DNA of 64,000 nucleotides from assembly GCF_002979555.1 (NCBI RefSeq), contig NZ_PCOZ01000002.1:372001-436000 (forward strand), written 5' to 3'. The notes below the pieces were generated by a model. The model saw only the letters and a program-made list of their open reading frames with translations, was not told the DNA's origin and did not search any database. A program made the translations under genes and the position numbers. The stretch's first letter is position 1. The number at the start of each line of letters is the position of its first letter. Below, piece after piece: positions 1 through 9,335 of the stretch. Origin of the DNA: Pseudomonas sp. MYb60. Lineage in GTDB: Bacteria; Pseudomonadota; Gammaproteobacteria; Pseudomonadales; Pseudomonadaceae.

Positions 1-430
1 GCTTCTTGTTGATGCCCTGGATGCGCAGGCCGTAGACCACGTTTTCATAGATGGTCTTGGGGAACGGGTTGGGCTTCTGGAACACCATGCCCACGCGACG
101 ACGCAGTTCGGCCACGTCTTCGCCCTTGCGGTAGATGTTGGTGCCGTAGAGGTTGATGGCACCGTCAACACGGCAACCGTCCACCAGGTCGTTCATGCGG
201 TTGAAGGTGCGCAGCAGCGTGGACTTGCCGCAGCCGGACGGGCCGATGAAGGCCGTAACGCGCTGCTTGGGGATGTTCATGCTGACGTCGAACAGTGCCT
301 GCTTTTCACCGTAGTACAGGCTCAGGCCCGGGACTTCGATGGCCACGGTTTCCTGGGCCAGGCTCAGGCTCTGCTTGTCGCGACCCAGGGCAGACATGTT
401 GATGCCGTGGGTGTGGGTGTCTTGTTGCAT
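1..430 (-). CDS. pstB: Phosphate ABC transporter ATP-binding protein PstB (partial, C-terminus outside window)
   Basis: This is the ATPase that powers high-affinity phosphate import through the PstSCAB complex at the inner membrane. About 143 N-terminal residues are visible and the gene runs off the left edge. It starts [13 protein letters not shown]; the Walker A motif GPSGCGKST follows residue 60, then FQKPNPFP, the typical Q-loop region of PstB. It lies downstream of pstC and pstA on the same strand, the normal pst order. A 73-bp gap holding a REP palindrome separates it from pstA. Walker B and the signature motif are not in the window. Confidence 0.95.
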   Translation of the reverse strand, partial: MQQDTHTHGINMSALGRDKQSLSLAQETVAIEVPGLSLYYGEKQALFDVSMNIPKQRVTAFIGPSGCGKSTLLRTFNRMNDLVDGCRVDGAINLYGTNIYRKGEDVAELRRRVGMVFQKPNPFPKTIYENVVYGLRIQGINKK

Positions 431-460
431 GGGATGCTCCCTGTGCTACCAATTCATTGC

Positions 461-485
461 GTGGGAGGGGGCTTGCCCCTCCCAC
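461..485. repeat. REP-type palindrome (GTGGGAGGGG family)
   Basis: A perfect inverted repeat with arms GTGGGAGGGG and CCCCTCCCAC around a GCTTG centre lies between pstA and pstB. It belongs to the same family as the copies near 8677, 11503, 25163, 35690, 46388 and 60243. In this position it could affect pst mRNA stability. Confidence 0.85.
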
Positions 486-503
486 ATTGAGTCCAAGTTC
501 AGA

Positions 504-2174
504 TCAGCTATCCAACGCTTTGTATTTTTCGCGCAGGTGGTTACGAATCCACACCGCCGACAGGTTGAGCGTGGCAATCACCACCACCAGCAGCAACGCG
601 GTGGCGTACACCAGCGGTCGTGCGGCTTCGACGTTGGGGCTCTGGAAGCCGACGTCATAAATATGGAAGCCCAGGTGCATGATCTTCTGGTCCAGGTGCA
701 AGTACGGGTAGTTGCCGTCCAGCGGCAGCGACGGCGCCAGTTTCACCACGCCCACCAGCATCAGCGGCGCCACTTCACCCGCGGCCCGGGCCACGGCGAG
801 GATCATGCCGGTCATCATCGCCGGGCTGGCCATCGGCAGCACGATTTTCCACAGCGTTTCCGCCTTGGTTGCGCCGAGGGCCAGGGAGCCTTCACGCACG
901 GTGCGGGGAATCCGCGCCAGGCCTTCCTCAGTGGCCACGATCACCACCGGCACCGCCAGCAGCGCCAGGGTCAGCGAGGCCCACAGCAGGCCCGGCGTAC
1001 CGAAGGTCGGCGCCGGCAGGGCTTCGGCGAAGAACAGGCGGTCAACCGACCCCCCCAGCACATAAACGAAGAAGCCCAGGCCGAATACGCCGTAGACGAT
1101 GGCCGGTACGCCGGCCAGGTTATTCACGGCGATACGGATGATGCGCGTCAGGGTGTTCTGCTTGGCGTATTCACGCAGGTACACCGCCGCCAGCACGCCG
1201 AACGGGGTCACGATCATCGCCATGATCAGGGTCATCATCACGGTGCCGAAAATGGCCGGGAAAATCCCGCCTTCGGTGTTGGCTTCCCGTGGGTCGTCGC
1301 TGAGGAATTCCCAGACTTTGCTGAAATAGAAACCGATCTTGGTGAGCGTGCCCATGCCATTCGGCTGGTAGGCATGCACCACTTTGCCGATGCCGATTTC
1401 GACTTCCTTGCCGTTACCATCACGGGCCGTCAGCGCGTCGCGGTTGAACTGGGTGTGCAGATCGGCCAGGCGCGCCTCGATGTCCTGGTAGCGGGCGTTC
1501 AGCTCGGCGCGGTCGGCGTCCATGTCGGCCTGGGCAGCAGCGTCAAGCTTGCCTTCCAGCTCCAGTTTGCGACCGTGCAGGCGGATGCGCTCCAGCCCGG
1601 CATTGATCGCGCCGATATCGGATTTTTCCAGGCTCTTGAGCTGGGCGGCGAGTTTGTTGACGCGCTCGACACGGGCTTGCAGCTCCGGCCACGCGGCCTC
1701 GCCCTCGGCAATCACCTTGCCATCCTGCTTGACGTTGACCAAGGTGCCGTAGAAGTTGCCCCACTCACGGCGTTCGATGGCCATGAGGTTGACGGGCTTG
1801 GTCTGGTCCTTGAGCCACTCGCCGACGATCCAGGTGAAGTCGTTGCCGTTGAGGTCGCGGTTACCGACCTTGATCAGCTCGCGGGTCATGAATTCCGGAC
1901 CCTGGTCCGGCACCGGCAAGCCCGCGCTTTTGAGGCGCTCGCGCGGCACTTCTTCCTTCTGCACCACTTCGCCGATGACGACATGGTTTGCCTGGCCGGG
2001 CACGCTGTAGTTGGCCTGGATCAGGTCGGCTGGCCAGAAGTGGCCCAAGCCGCGCACCGCAATCACAGCCAGCAGTCCAATGGTCATGATGACCGCGATG
2101 GCGACCGCGCCACCGCTGATCCAGACGCCCGGTGCGCCGCTCTTGAACCATCCATTCAGGGAGTTCTGTTTCAC
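504..2174 (-). CDS. pstA: Phosphate ABC transporter permease PstA
   Basis: This inner-membrane permease forms the phosphate channel with PstC. It has 556 residues, against about 296 for E. coli PstA. One N-terminal membrane segment spans about 20-42. A long soluble, partly helical insertion covers about 45-305, and the canonical permease domain begins near 310. The EAA-type cytoplasmic loop that contacts PstB reads LGATKAETLWKIVLPMASP, near residue 430. It starts 15 bp after the pstC stop, so the two are cotranscribed. The long insertion is typical of Pseudomonas PstA, and its role is not known to me. Confidence 0.95.
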   Translation of the reverse strand: MKQNSLNGWFKSGAPGVWISGGAVAIAVIMTIGLLAVIAVRGLGHFWPADLIQANYSVPGQANHVVIGEVVQKEEVPRERLKSAGLPVPDQGPEFMTRELIKVGNRDLNGNDFTWIVGEWLKDQTKPVNLMAIERREWGNFYGTLVNVKQDGKVIAEGEAAWPELQARVERVNKLAAQLKSLEKSDIGAINAGLERIRLHGRKLELEGKLDAAAQADMDADRAELNARYQDIEARLADLHTQFNRDALTARDGNGKEVEIGIGKVVHAYQPNGMGTLTKIGFYFSKVWEFLSDDPREANTEGGIFPAIFGTVMMTLIMAMIVTPFGVLAAVYLREYAKQNTLTRIIRIAVNNLAGVPAIVYGVFGLGFFVYVLGGSVDRLFFAEALPAPTFGTPGLLWASLTLALLAVPVVIVATEEGLARIPRTVREGSLALGATKAETLWKIVLPMASPAMMTGMILAVARAAGEVAPLMLVGVVKLAPSLPLDGNYPYLHLDQKIMHLGFHIYDVGFQSPNVEAARPLVYATALLLVVVIATLNLSAVWIRNHLREKYKALDS

Positions 2175-2189
2175 AGACTTCTACCTTTC

Positions 2190-4481
2190 TTAAAGCGACG
2201 AGTATTTCTTGCGCAGACGCTGACGGATCAGCTCGGCGAGGGTGTTCATGATGAACGTGAACAGCAGCAGCACCAGCGCCGAGAGGAACAGCACGCGGTA
2301 GTGACTGCCGCCCACTTCCGACTCGGGCATCTCCACCGCGACGTTGGCCGCCAGGGTGCGCAGGCCTTCGAACAGGTTCATCTCCATCACCGGGGTGTTG
2401 CCGGTGGCCATCAGCACGATCATGGTCTCGCCGACGGCGCGGCCCATGCCGATCATCAACGCCGAGAAAATCCCCGGGCTGGCGGTGAGCAGCACGACGC
2501 GCGTCATGGTCTGCCACGGCGTCGCGCCCAGGGCCAGGGAGCCCAGGGTCAGGCCACGCGGCACGCTGAACACGGCGTCTTCGGCGATGGAGTAGATGTT
2601 CGGGATCACCGCGAAACCCATGGCCAGGCCGACCACCAGGGCGTTGCGCTGGTCGTAGGTGATGCCCAGGTCGTGGGAGATCCACATGCGCATGTCGCCG
2701 CCGAAGAACCAGGTTTCCAGGTACGGGCTCATGTACAGCGAGAGCCAGCCCACGAACAGGATCACCGGGATCAGGATCGCGCTTTCCCAGCCATCCGGTA
2801 CGCGCAGGCGCAGGGATTCAGGCAAGCGACTGAAGGCAAAGCCAGCCACCAGGATGCCAATCGGCAACAGCATCAGCAGGCTGAAGATGCCCGGCAGGTG
2901 CCCTTCCACATACGGCGCCAGGAACAGGCCGGCGAAGAAGCCGAGGATCACCGTCGGCATCGCTTCCATCAGTTCGATCACCGGCTTGACCTTGCGGCGC
3001 AGGCTCGGGGCCATGAAGTAAGCGGTGTAGATGGCAGCGGCAACGGCCAGCGGCGCGGCCAGCAACATGGCGTAGAACGCGGCCTTCAGGGTGCCGAAGG
3101 TCAGCGGCGCCAGGCTCATTTTCGGTTCGAAGTCGGTGTTGGCCGCGGTGGATTGCCAGACGTACTTGGGTTCGTCGTAGTTTTCGTACCAGACCTTGCT
3201 CCACAGCGCGCCCCACGAGACTTCCGGGTGCGGATTGTCCAGCAGCAGCGGTTGCAGCTTGCCGCCAGCTTCGACAATCACGTGGTTGGCCCGCGGCGAC
3301 AGGCCGAACACGCCCTGGCCATCCACCACCGGGTCCACCAGCAGCGTGCGGTGGGCGGTGCTGTGGAACACGCCGAACTGGCCGGCGGCGTCGAGGGCAG
3401 TGAAGCCCTTGCGACGCTGCTCGGCGGTGATTTCAACGATAGGCGCGGTGCCCATCTGGAACGTGCGAATCTGCTTGAGGTGCTGCTCGCCATCCGGGTC
3501 GCGGGCCATGAACCATTGGGCCAGGCCGCCCTTGGAGTTACCGACGATCAGCGAAATGCCGCCCACCAATTGGGTGCTGGCGGTGATTTCGGCGTTGCCG
3601 TCTTCGAGCAGTTTGTAGCGCCCGTTGAGGCTGTTGTCGCGCAGGTTGAACACATCGGCCAGGGCACGGCCGTTGATCACATACAGCCACTGCTGGCGAG
3701 GGTCGACGAAGATCGCCTTCACCGGTTCGGTCATTTGCGGCAGCTCGATGCGCTTCTGCTCGCTGGTGACTTCGCCGGTCATCATGTTTTCTTCGCGGCT
3801 CAGGGACAGCACGTTCAGGTGCGAACCGGCGGAACCGGCGACGATCAAGGTCGAGTCGGTGGCGTTGAGAGAAACGTGCTCCAGCGGACGACCGGCTTCA
3901 TCGAGCACGATCGGCGTTTCGCCGTAGGGGTATTCAATGGCTGGCGAAATGGTCTTCTTGCCGTCCGGGTACGACACTTTATAGGTGTGGCGGAACACCA
4001 GGGACTGGCCGTTCGACAAGCCGAGGATCACCAACGGGGTGCCCGGCTGGTCCTGACCAATGGACACCACGGTTGCGCCGGCCGGCAGCGGCAGGTCGAC
4101 GCGCTTGAGTTCGGCACCGGTATCGACGGCGAAGAACAGCGCCTGGCCCTTGTCGGAAACCCGCATCGCGACCTGGTTTTGCTCTTCGAGCGAGATCATC
4201 AGCGGCTTGCCGGCGTCCTGGATCCAGGCCGGCGTCAACGCGTCAGCCTTGGTCAGCGAAGCACCCTGGAACAGGGGCGCGACGACATAGGCGAGGAAGA
4301 AGAAGATCAGGGTGATCGCGCCGAGGACAGCGAGGCCGCCAACGAGGACGTACCAGCGGGTCAGGCGGTCCTTGAGCGCGCGTATGCGGCGCTTGCGTTG
4401 CAGCTCAGGCGTATTGAAATCAATGCGCTTGGGGGGGGAAGTCGTCGTCATGGTGGAATTGGCCAGATCATTCATGCGCAC
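2190..4481 (-). CDS. pstC: Phosphate ABC transporter permease PstC, long form
   Basis: This is the partner permease of PstA. It has 763 residues, more than twice the E. coli PstC length. A membrane segment at about 45-70 is followed by a roughly 390-residue domain, probably periplasmic, with beta-rich repeats resembling a propeller. The C-terminal permease core holds the loop LGATPWQTMTRVVLLTASPG. In-frame starts at residues 3 and 11 (MNDLA, MTTTS) are also possible. A Pho box at 4497-4515 lies just upstream, so pstC probably has its own phosphate-responsive promoter besides the pstS one. That the extra domain is periplasmic is inferred from topology. Confidence 0.94.
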   Translation of the reverse strand: MRMNDLANSTMTTTSPPKRIDFNTPELQRKRRIRALKDRLTRWYVLVGGLAVLGAITLIFFFLAYVVAPLFQGASLTKADALTPAWIQDAGKPLMISLEEQNQVAMRVSDKGQALFFAVDTGAELKRVDLPLPAGATVVSIGQDQPGTPLVILGLSNGQSLVFRHTYKVSYPDGKKTISPAIEYPYGETPIVLDEAGRPLEHVSLNATDSTLIVAGSAGSHLNVLSLSREENMMTGEVTSEQKRIELPQMTEPVKAIFVDPRQQWLYVINGRALADVFNLRDNSLNGRYKLLEDGNAEITASTQLVGGISLIVGNSKGGLAQWFMARDPDGEQHLKQIRTFQMGTAPIVEITAEQRRKGFTALDAAGQFGVFHSTAHRTLLVDPVVDGQGVFGLSPRANHVIVEAGGKLQPLLLDNPHPEVSWGALWSKVWYENYDEPKYVWQSTAANTDFEPKMSLAPLTFGTLKAAFYAMLLAAPLAVAAAIYTAYFMAPSLRRKVKPVIELMEAMPTVILGFFAGLFLAPYVEGHLPGIFSLLMLLPIGILVAGFAFSRLPESLRLRVPDGWESAILIPVILFVGWLSLYMSPYLETWFFGGDMRMWISHDLGITYDQRNALVVGLAMGFAVIPNIYSIAEDAVFSVPRGLTLGSLALGATPWQTMTRVVLLTASPGIFSALMIGMGRAVGETMIVLMATGNTPVMEMNLFEGLRTLAANVAVEMPESEVGGSHYRVLFLSALVLLLFTFIMNTLAELIRQRLRKKYSSL

Positions 4482-4496
4482 ACCCTAGCGATCCTG

Positions 4497-4515
4497 TATG
4501 ACAGAAAGATGACAG
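4497..4515 (-). promoter_or_regulatory. Pho box upstream of pstC
   Basis: On the minus strand the site reads CTGTCATCTTTCTGTCATA: two CTGTCAT direct repeats 11 bp apart, as in the PhoB consensus. It ends about 16 bp before the pstC start. This suggests direct PhoB activation of pstCAB separate from pstS. Confidence 0.75.
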
Positions 4516-4609
4516 TGCAGTGACGCAACAAAGCCGCCGCGAAGCAGAGCTGGCAGCGGAGCGAAAAACTTGAGAGGCGAGGCCGATTTACCGGCCCCGC
4601 GCAGGCAGC

Positions 4610-5593
4610 TTAGTTGCCTTCTTTCAGACCCAGGTCAGCCAGGGCCTTGGCGGACACCTTGGCTGGCAGCGGGATGTAACCGTCTTTGACGACAACTTCC
4701 TGGCCCTGCTTGGACAGCACCAGCTTCACGAACTCGGCTTCCAGCGGCGCCAGAGGCTTGTTCGGGGCTTTGTTGACGTACACGTAGAGGAAACGCGACA
4801 GCGGGTATTTGCCGTTCAGGGCGTTTTCTTCGCTGTCTTCGATGAAGTCAGTGCTGCCTTTCTTGGCCAGGGCCACGGTCTTCACGCTGGCGGTCTTGTA
4901 GCCGATGCCCGAGTAACCGATGCCGTTCAGCGAGGAGCTGATCGACTGCACGACCGAAGCCGAGCCAGGCTGTTCGTTCACGTTGGGCTTGTAGTCGCCT
5001 TTGCACAGGGCTTCTTCCTTGAAGTAGCCGTAGGTGCCAGACACCGAGTTACGACCGAACAGTTGCACCGGCTTGTTGGCCAGGTCGCCGGTCACGCCCA
5101 GGTCGCCCCAGGTTTTCACGTCAGCTTTGCCACCGCACAGGCGAGTCGAGGAGAACACCGCGTCGACTTGCTCCATGGTCAGGTGCTGGATCGGGTTGTC
5201 CTTGTGCACAAACACGGCCAGGGCATCCACGGCAACCGGAATAGCGGTTGGCTTGTAGCCGTACTTCTGCTCGAAGGCCGCCAGTTCGGTGTCCTTCATC
5301 TTGCGGCTCATCGGGCCCAGGTTGGAGGTGCCTTCGGTCAGCGCAGGAGGTGCAGTGGCAGAGCCGGCAGCCTGGATCTGGATGTTGACGTTCGGGTATT
5401 CCTTTTTATAGGCCTCGGCCCACAGGGTCATCAGGTTGGCCAGGGTGTCGGAACCAACGCTGGACAAGTTGCCCGAGACACCGGTGGTCTTGGTGTAGCT
5501 CGGGATAGCCGGGTCAACAGCGGCCACTGCGTTAGCAGTCGCAACGCCAGCGGCGACAAAAGTCATGGCCGCCATCAAACGCTTCAGTTTCAT
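4610..5593 (-). CDS. pstS: Periplasmic phosphate-binding protein PstS
   Basis: This is the substrate-binding component of the high-affinity phosphate importer. It has 327 residues with a signal peptide at about 1-25 ending in AVAA. Phosphate-contact motifs are visible: SVGSDT near the mature N-terminus and [12 protein letters not shown] in the second lobe. It is the first gene of the pst set, about 130 bp upstream of pstC, and a near-perfect Pho box precedes it. Confidence 0.96.
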   Translation of the reverse strand: MKLKRLMAAMTFVAAGVATANAVAAVDPAIPSYTKTTGVSGNLSSVGSDTLANLMTLWAEAYKKEYPNVNIQIQAAGSATAPPALTEGTSNLGPMSRKMKDTELAAFEQKYGYKPTAIPVAVDALAVFVHKDNPIQHLTMEQVDAVFSSTRLCGGKADVKTWGDLGVTGDLANKPVQLFGRNSVSGTYGYFKEEALCKGDYKPNVNEQPGSASVVQSISSSLNGIGYSGIGYKTASVKTVALAKKGSTDFIEDSEENALNGKYPLSRFLYVYVNKAPNKPLAPLEAEFVKLVLSKQGQEVVVKDGYIPLPAKVSAKALADLGLKEGN

Positions 5594-5670
5594 GCCTTGC
5601 TCCTAGCAGATAGGGATAATTGGATCGGGGCCAAGTATCGGGAGGCCGTGTGAACACTCTATGTCTGCAA

Positions 5671-5689
5671 TGTGACAGTTAGATGAAAG
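5671..5689 (-). promoter_or_regulatory. Pho box upstream of pstS
   Basis: On the minus strand the site reads CTTTCATCTAACTGTCACA, an excellent match to the PhoB box (two CTNTCAT-like repeats 11 bp apart). It lies 78 bp upstream of the pstS start codon. Phosphate starvation should switch on pstS from here through PhoB-phosphate. Confidence 0.85.
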
Positions 5690-5731
5690 GCCACTATCGG
5701 CGAAAGGCGGGGGAATGCGAGGCGTTGCCAT

Positions 5732-5756
5732 CACTCCCGCGCAGGGCACGGGAGTG
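5732..5756. terminator. Hairpin after the MFS gene, possible terminator
   Basis: Arms CACTCCCG and CGGGAGTG pair perfectly around a 9-base loop between the MFS stop and the pstS promoter. There is no U-run after the stem on either strand, so termination is uncertain. Confidence 0.4.
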
Positions 5757-5770
5757 GTCCTCGTTGAAAC

Positions 5771-7060
5771 TTAGCGGGAACGCTTCCACAGGTACCCACC
5801 CACCACCATCCCCATCACACACAGCACGGCGACGTAGTAAGCAGGGCCCATCGGGCTTTCCTTGAGCAGCAGCGACACCGCCAGCGGCGTCAGGCCGCCG
5901 AAGATGGCGTAGGCGACGTTGTAGGAGAACGACAATCCGCTGAAACGCACCACCGGTGGGAAAGCCTTCACCATTACATACGGCACTACGCCAATGGTGC
6001 CTACAAACAAACCGGTCAGGGCGTACAGCGGGAATAGCCAGTCCGGGTGGGTGATCAGGCTGTGGTAGAGCGTCCAGGAGGTCGCCAGCAGCAGCGCGCA
6101 ACCGGCCACCAGCACGCGGCCAGCGCCAAAGCGGTCGGCCAATGCGCCGGACGCGATGCAACCCAGACTCAGGGTAACGATGGCCAGGCTGTTGGCCTGC
6201 AGAGCGATGGTCGCGCTGAAGTGGTAGACGGTCTGCAGCACGGTCGGGGTCATCAGGATGACCACGACGATGCCGGCCGACAGCAACCAGGTCAGCAGCA
6301 TCGACAGCACGATGGCGCCACGGTGGTCGCGCAATACGGCGCGCAGCGGCAGCTCGGCGGCCAGGGTCTTGCGTTGCTGCATCTCGGCGAAGATCGGCGT
6401 TTCATGCAGCCAGCGACGCAGGTACACCGACAGCAGGCCGAACACCCCGCCCAGCAGGAACGGGATACGCCAGGCGTAGTCCGAAACTTCAACCGGTGTG
6501 TATAGCGTGTTGATGGCCGTCGCCACCAGCGAACCCAGCAGGATGCCGGCGGTAAGGCCGCTGGTCAGGGTGCCGCAGGCGTAGCCGACGTGGCGCGGTG
6601 GCACGTGTTCAGAGACGAACACCCAGGCGCCCGGTACTTCGCCGCCAATCGCCGCGCCCTGGATAATGCGCATCAGCAGCAACAACACCGGCGCCCACAG
6701 GCCGATCTGCGCGTAGGTCGGCAGCAGGCCCATTATCAGCGTCGGCACGGCCATCATGAAGATGCTCAGGGTGAACATCTTCTTGCGGCCCAGCAGGTCG
6801 CCGAAGTGCGCCATGATGATGCCGCCCAGCGGGCGAGCGAGGTAACCGGCGGCAAAGATGCCGAAGGTTTGCATCATGCGCAGCCATTCCGGCATGTCGA
6901 CGGGGAAGAAGAGTTTTCCGACCACGGTGGCGAAAAACACGAAAATGATGAAATCATAAAATTCCAGCGCCCCGCCCAAGGCAGACAGCGACAGGGTTTT
7001 ATAGTCGTTGCGGGTCAGCGGGCGCGACGGTTGCGCACTGCTTGCGGGCACGGATGACAT
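5771..7060 (-). CDS. MFS transporter, metabolite:H+ symporter (ProP/KgtP-like) family
   Basis: A 429-residue, 12-segment major facilitator. The N-terminus shows GGALEFYDFIIFVFFA, and the MHS-family loop between segments 2 and 3 reads GDLLGRKKMF. RIIQGAAIGGEVPGA in segment 4 is also typical of the ProP/KgtP/ShiA branch, which carries dicarboxylates, betaines or aromatic acids with protons. The substrate cannot be read from sequence. It stands alone between pstS and a divergent thioesterase gene. A possible ribosome site AAGAGAAG precedes the ATG. Confidence 0.85.
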   Translation of the reverse strand: MSSVPASSAQPSRPLTRNDYKTLSLSALGGALEFYDFIIFVFFATVVGKLFFPVDMPEWLRMMQTFGIFAAGYLARPLGGIIMAHFGDLLGRKKMFTLSIFMMAVPTLIMGLLPTYAQIGLWAPVLLLLMRIIQGAAIGGEVPGAWVFVSEHVPPRHVGYACGTLTSGLTAGILLGSLVATAINTLYTPVEVSDYAWRIPFLLGGVFGLLSVYLRRWLHETPIFAEMQQRKTLAAELPLRAVLRDHRGAIVLSMLLTWLLSAGIVVVILMTPTVLQTVYHFSATIALQANSLAIVTLSLGCIASGALADRFGAGRVLVAGCALLLATSWTLYHSLITHPDWLFPLYALTGLFVGTIGVVPYVMVKAFPPVVRFSGLSFSYNVAYAIFGGLTPLAVSLLLKESPMGPAYYVAVLCVMGMVVGGYLWKRSR

Positions 7061-7301
7061 GGCAAGGCTTCTCTTATTAGTCAGAACGGCAGATCAAGGG
7101 TGCTGGCTGCGCCAGGACGGGTTGGGCAAGATAGCAAATCGCTTGCAAAAGCACATCACAAGCACAGTTGCGGCAAAAAGCCGCGATACAGCGGCCAATT
7201 GCCGACCAAATCAGCCACAGACGGTCGTCGCGGCGCGAGGGTGTCGATATACTCGGCCCACGCACGCGCAAGAACCCGCAGTCTTGAGAGGCATCTCCGG
7301 C

Positions 7302-7706
7302 ATGATCGAACTCGAACAAGAAGACCCTATCCCGCAAGGCGATCTCGCCCTGCAAATCACCGCGCTTCCGCGTGAAACCAACGGCTTTGGCGATATTTTC
7401 GGCGGCTGGCTGGTCGCGCAGATGGACTTGGCCGGCACCGCCATGGCCAGCAAGGTCGCAGGCGGGCGTGTTGCCACGGTAGCCATCGATCGCATGGCGT
7501 TCCTGGTGCCTGTGGCCGTGGGCGCACAGTTGTCCTTCTATACCCAGGCCCTGGAAATCGGCCGTAGCTCGATCCAGATGATGGTCGAAGTGTGGAGCGA
7601 CGACCCGTTGTCCAGCGAATGGCGCAAGGTCACCGAGGCGGTATTCGTGTTCGTCGCCATCGACGGCAGCGGCCGTACGCGCTCGGTTCCATCGCGCGCA
7701 CGTTAA
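7302..7706 (+). CDS. Acyl-CoA thioesterase, YciA-like hotdog fold
   Basis: A 134-residue single hotdog-domain protein that probably hydrolyses acyl-CoA thioesters in the cytoplasm. The catalytic region reads NGFGDIFGGWLVAQMDLAGT, with the conserved Asp in the GDIFGG turn, followed by VATVAIDRMAFLVPV. I chose the ATG at 7302 because homology starts there (MIELEQEDP); the upstream in-frame extension has no family similarity. It is divergent from the MFS gene and followed by the mutarotase gene. A second member of the family lies at 45877. Confidence 0.88.
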   Translation: MIELEQEDPIPQGDLALQITALPRETNGFGDIFGGWLVAQMDLAGTAMASKVAGGRVATVAIDRMAFLVPVAVGAQLSFYTQALEIGRSSIQMMVEVWSDDPLSSEWRKVTEAVFVFVAIDGSGRTRSVPSRAR

Positions 7707-7763
7707 ACCTCGCCGGGTTTTGACGGTCAATTGCCCCATTGCCTGCCATGAGAGAGTGTCGTT

Positions 7764-8663
7764 ATGCCTACGCCCCACGTTGAAACCGTGAAACTGGACG
7801 AGCTGGACTGCTGGCGCATTCGCCACGACGGCGCCGAGCTGGTGGTGGCCCGGCAGGGCGCGCATATCGTCAGTTACGGCCGCGAGGGCGAACACCCGCT
7901 GATCTGGCCGAACCCTGCGGCAGTGTTCAAGCAGGGTAAAGGTATCCGCACCGGCGTGCCGGTTTGCTGGCCGTGGTTTGGCGTGTTTGACCGCAACCCG
8001 CAGAGCGTCAAGGCCATGCGCCAAAGCGAGCAACCTGCCGGGGCCCACGGGTTTGTGCGTACCGCGCTGTGGGAATTGGCCTCAACCGAGCTTGAAGGCA
8101 ACACATTGCGCGTTGATCTGGTGCTGCCTGTTCCTACCGGCGGGTTCCCCGGCTGGCCTCATCAAGTCGACCTGACCCTGAGCCTGCTGCTGGATGACCA
8201 GTTGCACATCCGCCTGACCAGCCACAACCGTGGCACCGACACGGTGACACTCAGCCAGGCGCTGCACACCTACTTCGCCGTGAGCGACGTGCGTAATGTG
8301 CAGGTCGACGGGCTGGACGGTGGGGCGTATATCGATACGGCCGATGGCTGGACCGAGAAGACACAATCGGGCCTGCTGCACTTCACCGCCGAGACCGATC
8401 GCATCTACCTCGACACGCCGTCGCACCTGAACATCGTCGACAAAGACTGGCAGCGCCGTATTCAGCTCATTGCCGAAGGGTCGAAGTCGACTGTGATCTG
8501 GAACCCATGGACCGAACGCGCCAAGGCGTTCGATGACATGGCGGATGATGGCTGGACGGGCATGCTGTGCATCGAGACGGCGAATGTGCTCGACGACGTA
8601 GTGAGCCTGACACCGGGCCAAAGCCATACCCTCGGCGTGAGCATCACCAATATCGCCCTGTAA
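7764..8663 (+). CDS. D-hexose-6-phosphate mutarotase (YeaD-like aldose 1-epimerase)
   Basis: A 299-residue protein of the galactose-mutarotase fold that interconverts alpha and beta anomers of hexose 6-phosphates. Family signatures are PLIWPNP, GIRTGVPVCWPWFG, the catalytic His in GAHGFVR, and the catalytic Glu in CIETANV near the C-terminus. It starts 57 bp after the thioesterase on the same strand and may share its transcript. A REP hairpin separates it from the convergent DUF3299 gene. Confidence 0.9.
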   Translation: MPTPHVETVKLDELDCWRIRHDGAELVVARQGAHIVSYGREGEHPLIWPNPAAVFKQGKGIRTGVPVCWPWFGVFDRNPQSVKAMRQSEQPAGAHGFVRTALWELASTELEGNTLRVDLVLPVPTGGFPGWPHQVDLTLSLLLDDQLHIRLTSHNRGTDTVTLSQALHTYFAVSDVRNVQVDGLDGGAYIDTADGWTEKTQSGLLHFTAETDRIYLDTPSHLNIVDKDWQRRIQLIAEGSKSTVIWNPWTERAKAFDDMADDGWTGMLCIETANVLDDVVSLTPGQSHTLGVSITNIAL

Positions 8664-8676
8664 ACCCGGTCTAACT

Positions 8677-8704
8677 GTGTGAGGGGGCAAGCCCCCTCCC
8701 ACAC
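8677..8704. repeat. REP-type palindrome between convergent genes
   Basis: Arms GAGGGGGC and GCCCCCTC flank AA, with GTGT/ACAC ends. It is the same family as the copy at 461, inverted. Sited between two gene ends, it could also stop transcription, although no T-run follows. Confidence 0.8.
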
Positions 8705-8721
8705 TGGTTTTGTACTGGGCT

Positions 8722-9258
8722 TTAGAGATCTGATTCCTTTACGACCCGCACTTTGCCCGCATCCAACGCATAGGCCGCATCGGCCAGGTCATTATTGACC
8801 TTCTCCACCTTCAACGTGCCCGTGACCCACAGCGGCGTGTAGATATCGTCCAACTTCAGCCCCTTGGGATACCGCACCAGCACCAACTGGTTAGGCGGCG
8901 GTGGCGGCACGTGGATGCAGGCGCCTGGGTACGGCACCAGGAAGAACAAGGTGCTGCGGCCCTTGGCGTCGGTTTCGAGTGGCACTGGATAGCCGCCAAT
9001 GCGGATGGCCTTGCCGTTCATGGCCGCCACGGTCTTGGTCGAGTACATCACCGCTGGCAAGCCTTTGCTCTGCTTCAAGCCACCTTTGTCGGTGAACGTG
9101 CCTTGGGCTTCGGGGGAGTTGTGGTCGATCTCGGGCATGGCTTCGAGGGCTTTTTGATCCGACAGCGGCATCAGGTCGAGCCAGTCGGTCTCCGGCAGTT
9201 CACCGGCGTGCGCCAGGCCAGCGCCCAGAAAAAGGAAAGTCAACAGAAGACGGCGCAT
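8722..9258 (-). CDS. DUF3299 domain secreted protein
   Basis: About 178 residues from MRRLLLTFLF; an in-frame Met seven codons upstream at 9279 is the alternative. The N-terminus is a signal peptide ending AGLAHA. The rest matches the DUF3299 pattern: a short helical part, then RIGGYPVPLE, FFLVPYPGACIHVPPPPPNQ and VTGTLKVEKVNN. Other members are periplasmic or lipoprotein-like and sit near putative metal or ABC export systems. No function can be assigned. Its neighbours give no operon context. Confidence 0.8.
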   Translation of the reverse strand: MRRLLLTFLFLGAGLAHAGELPETDWLDLMPLSDQKALEAMPEIDHNSPEAQGTFTDKGGLKQSKGLPAVMYSTKTVAAMNGKAIRIGGYPVPLETDAKGRSTLFFLVPYPGACIHVPPPPPNQLVLVRYPKGLKLDDIYTPLWVTGTLKVEKVNNDLADAAYALDAGKVRVVKESDL

Positions 9259-9335
9259 GAAGAAGCTCGGCAAGTACAAGTGCCGAGCATTCTAGCCCCC
9301 TGCGCCTGCGCAGCGCAGAGGACTTTGTCGGCTGA

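Noticed and set aside
461..485. Intrinsic terminator between pstA and pstB
   Set aside because: The hairpin is a REP family member without a T-run, and pstB is normally cotranscribed with pstA.
339..4523. A plus-strand open frame of nearly 1400 codons opposite pstA and pstC
   Set aside because: It is rich in His, Gln and Arg, has no recognisable domain, and mirrors two certain minus-strand genes. Long antisense frames are common in GC-rich DNA.
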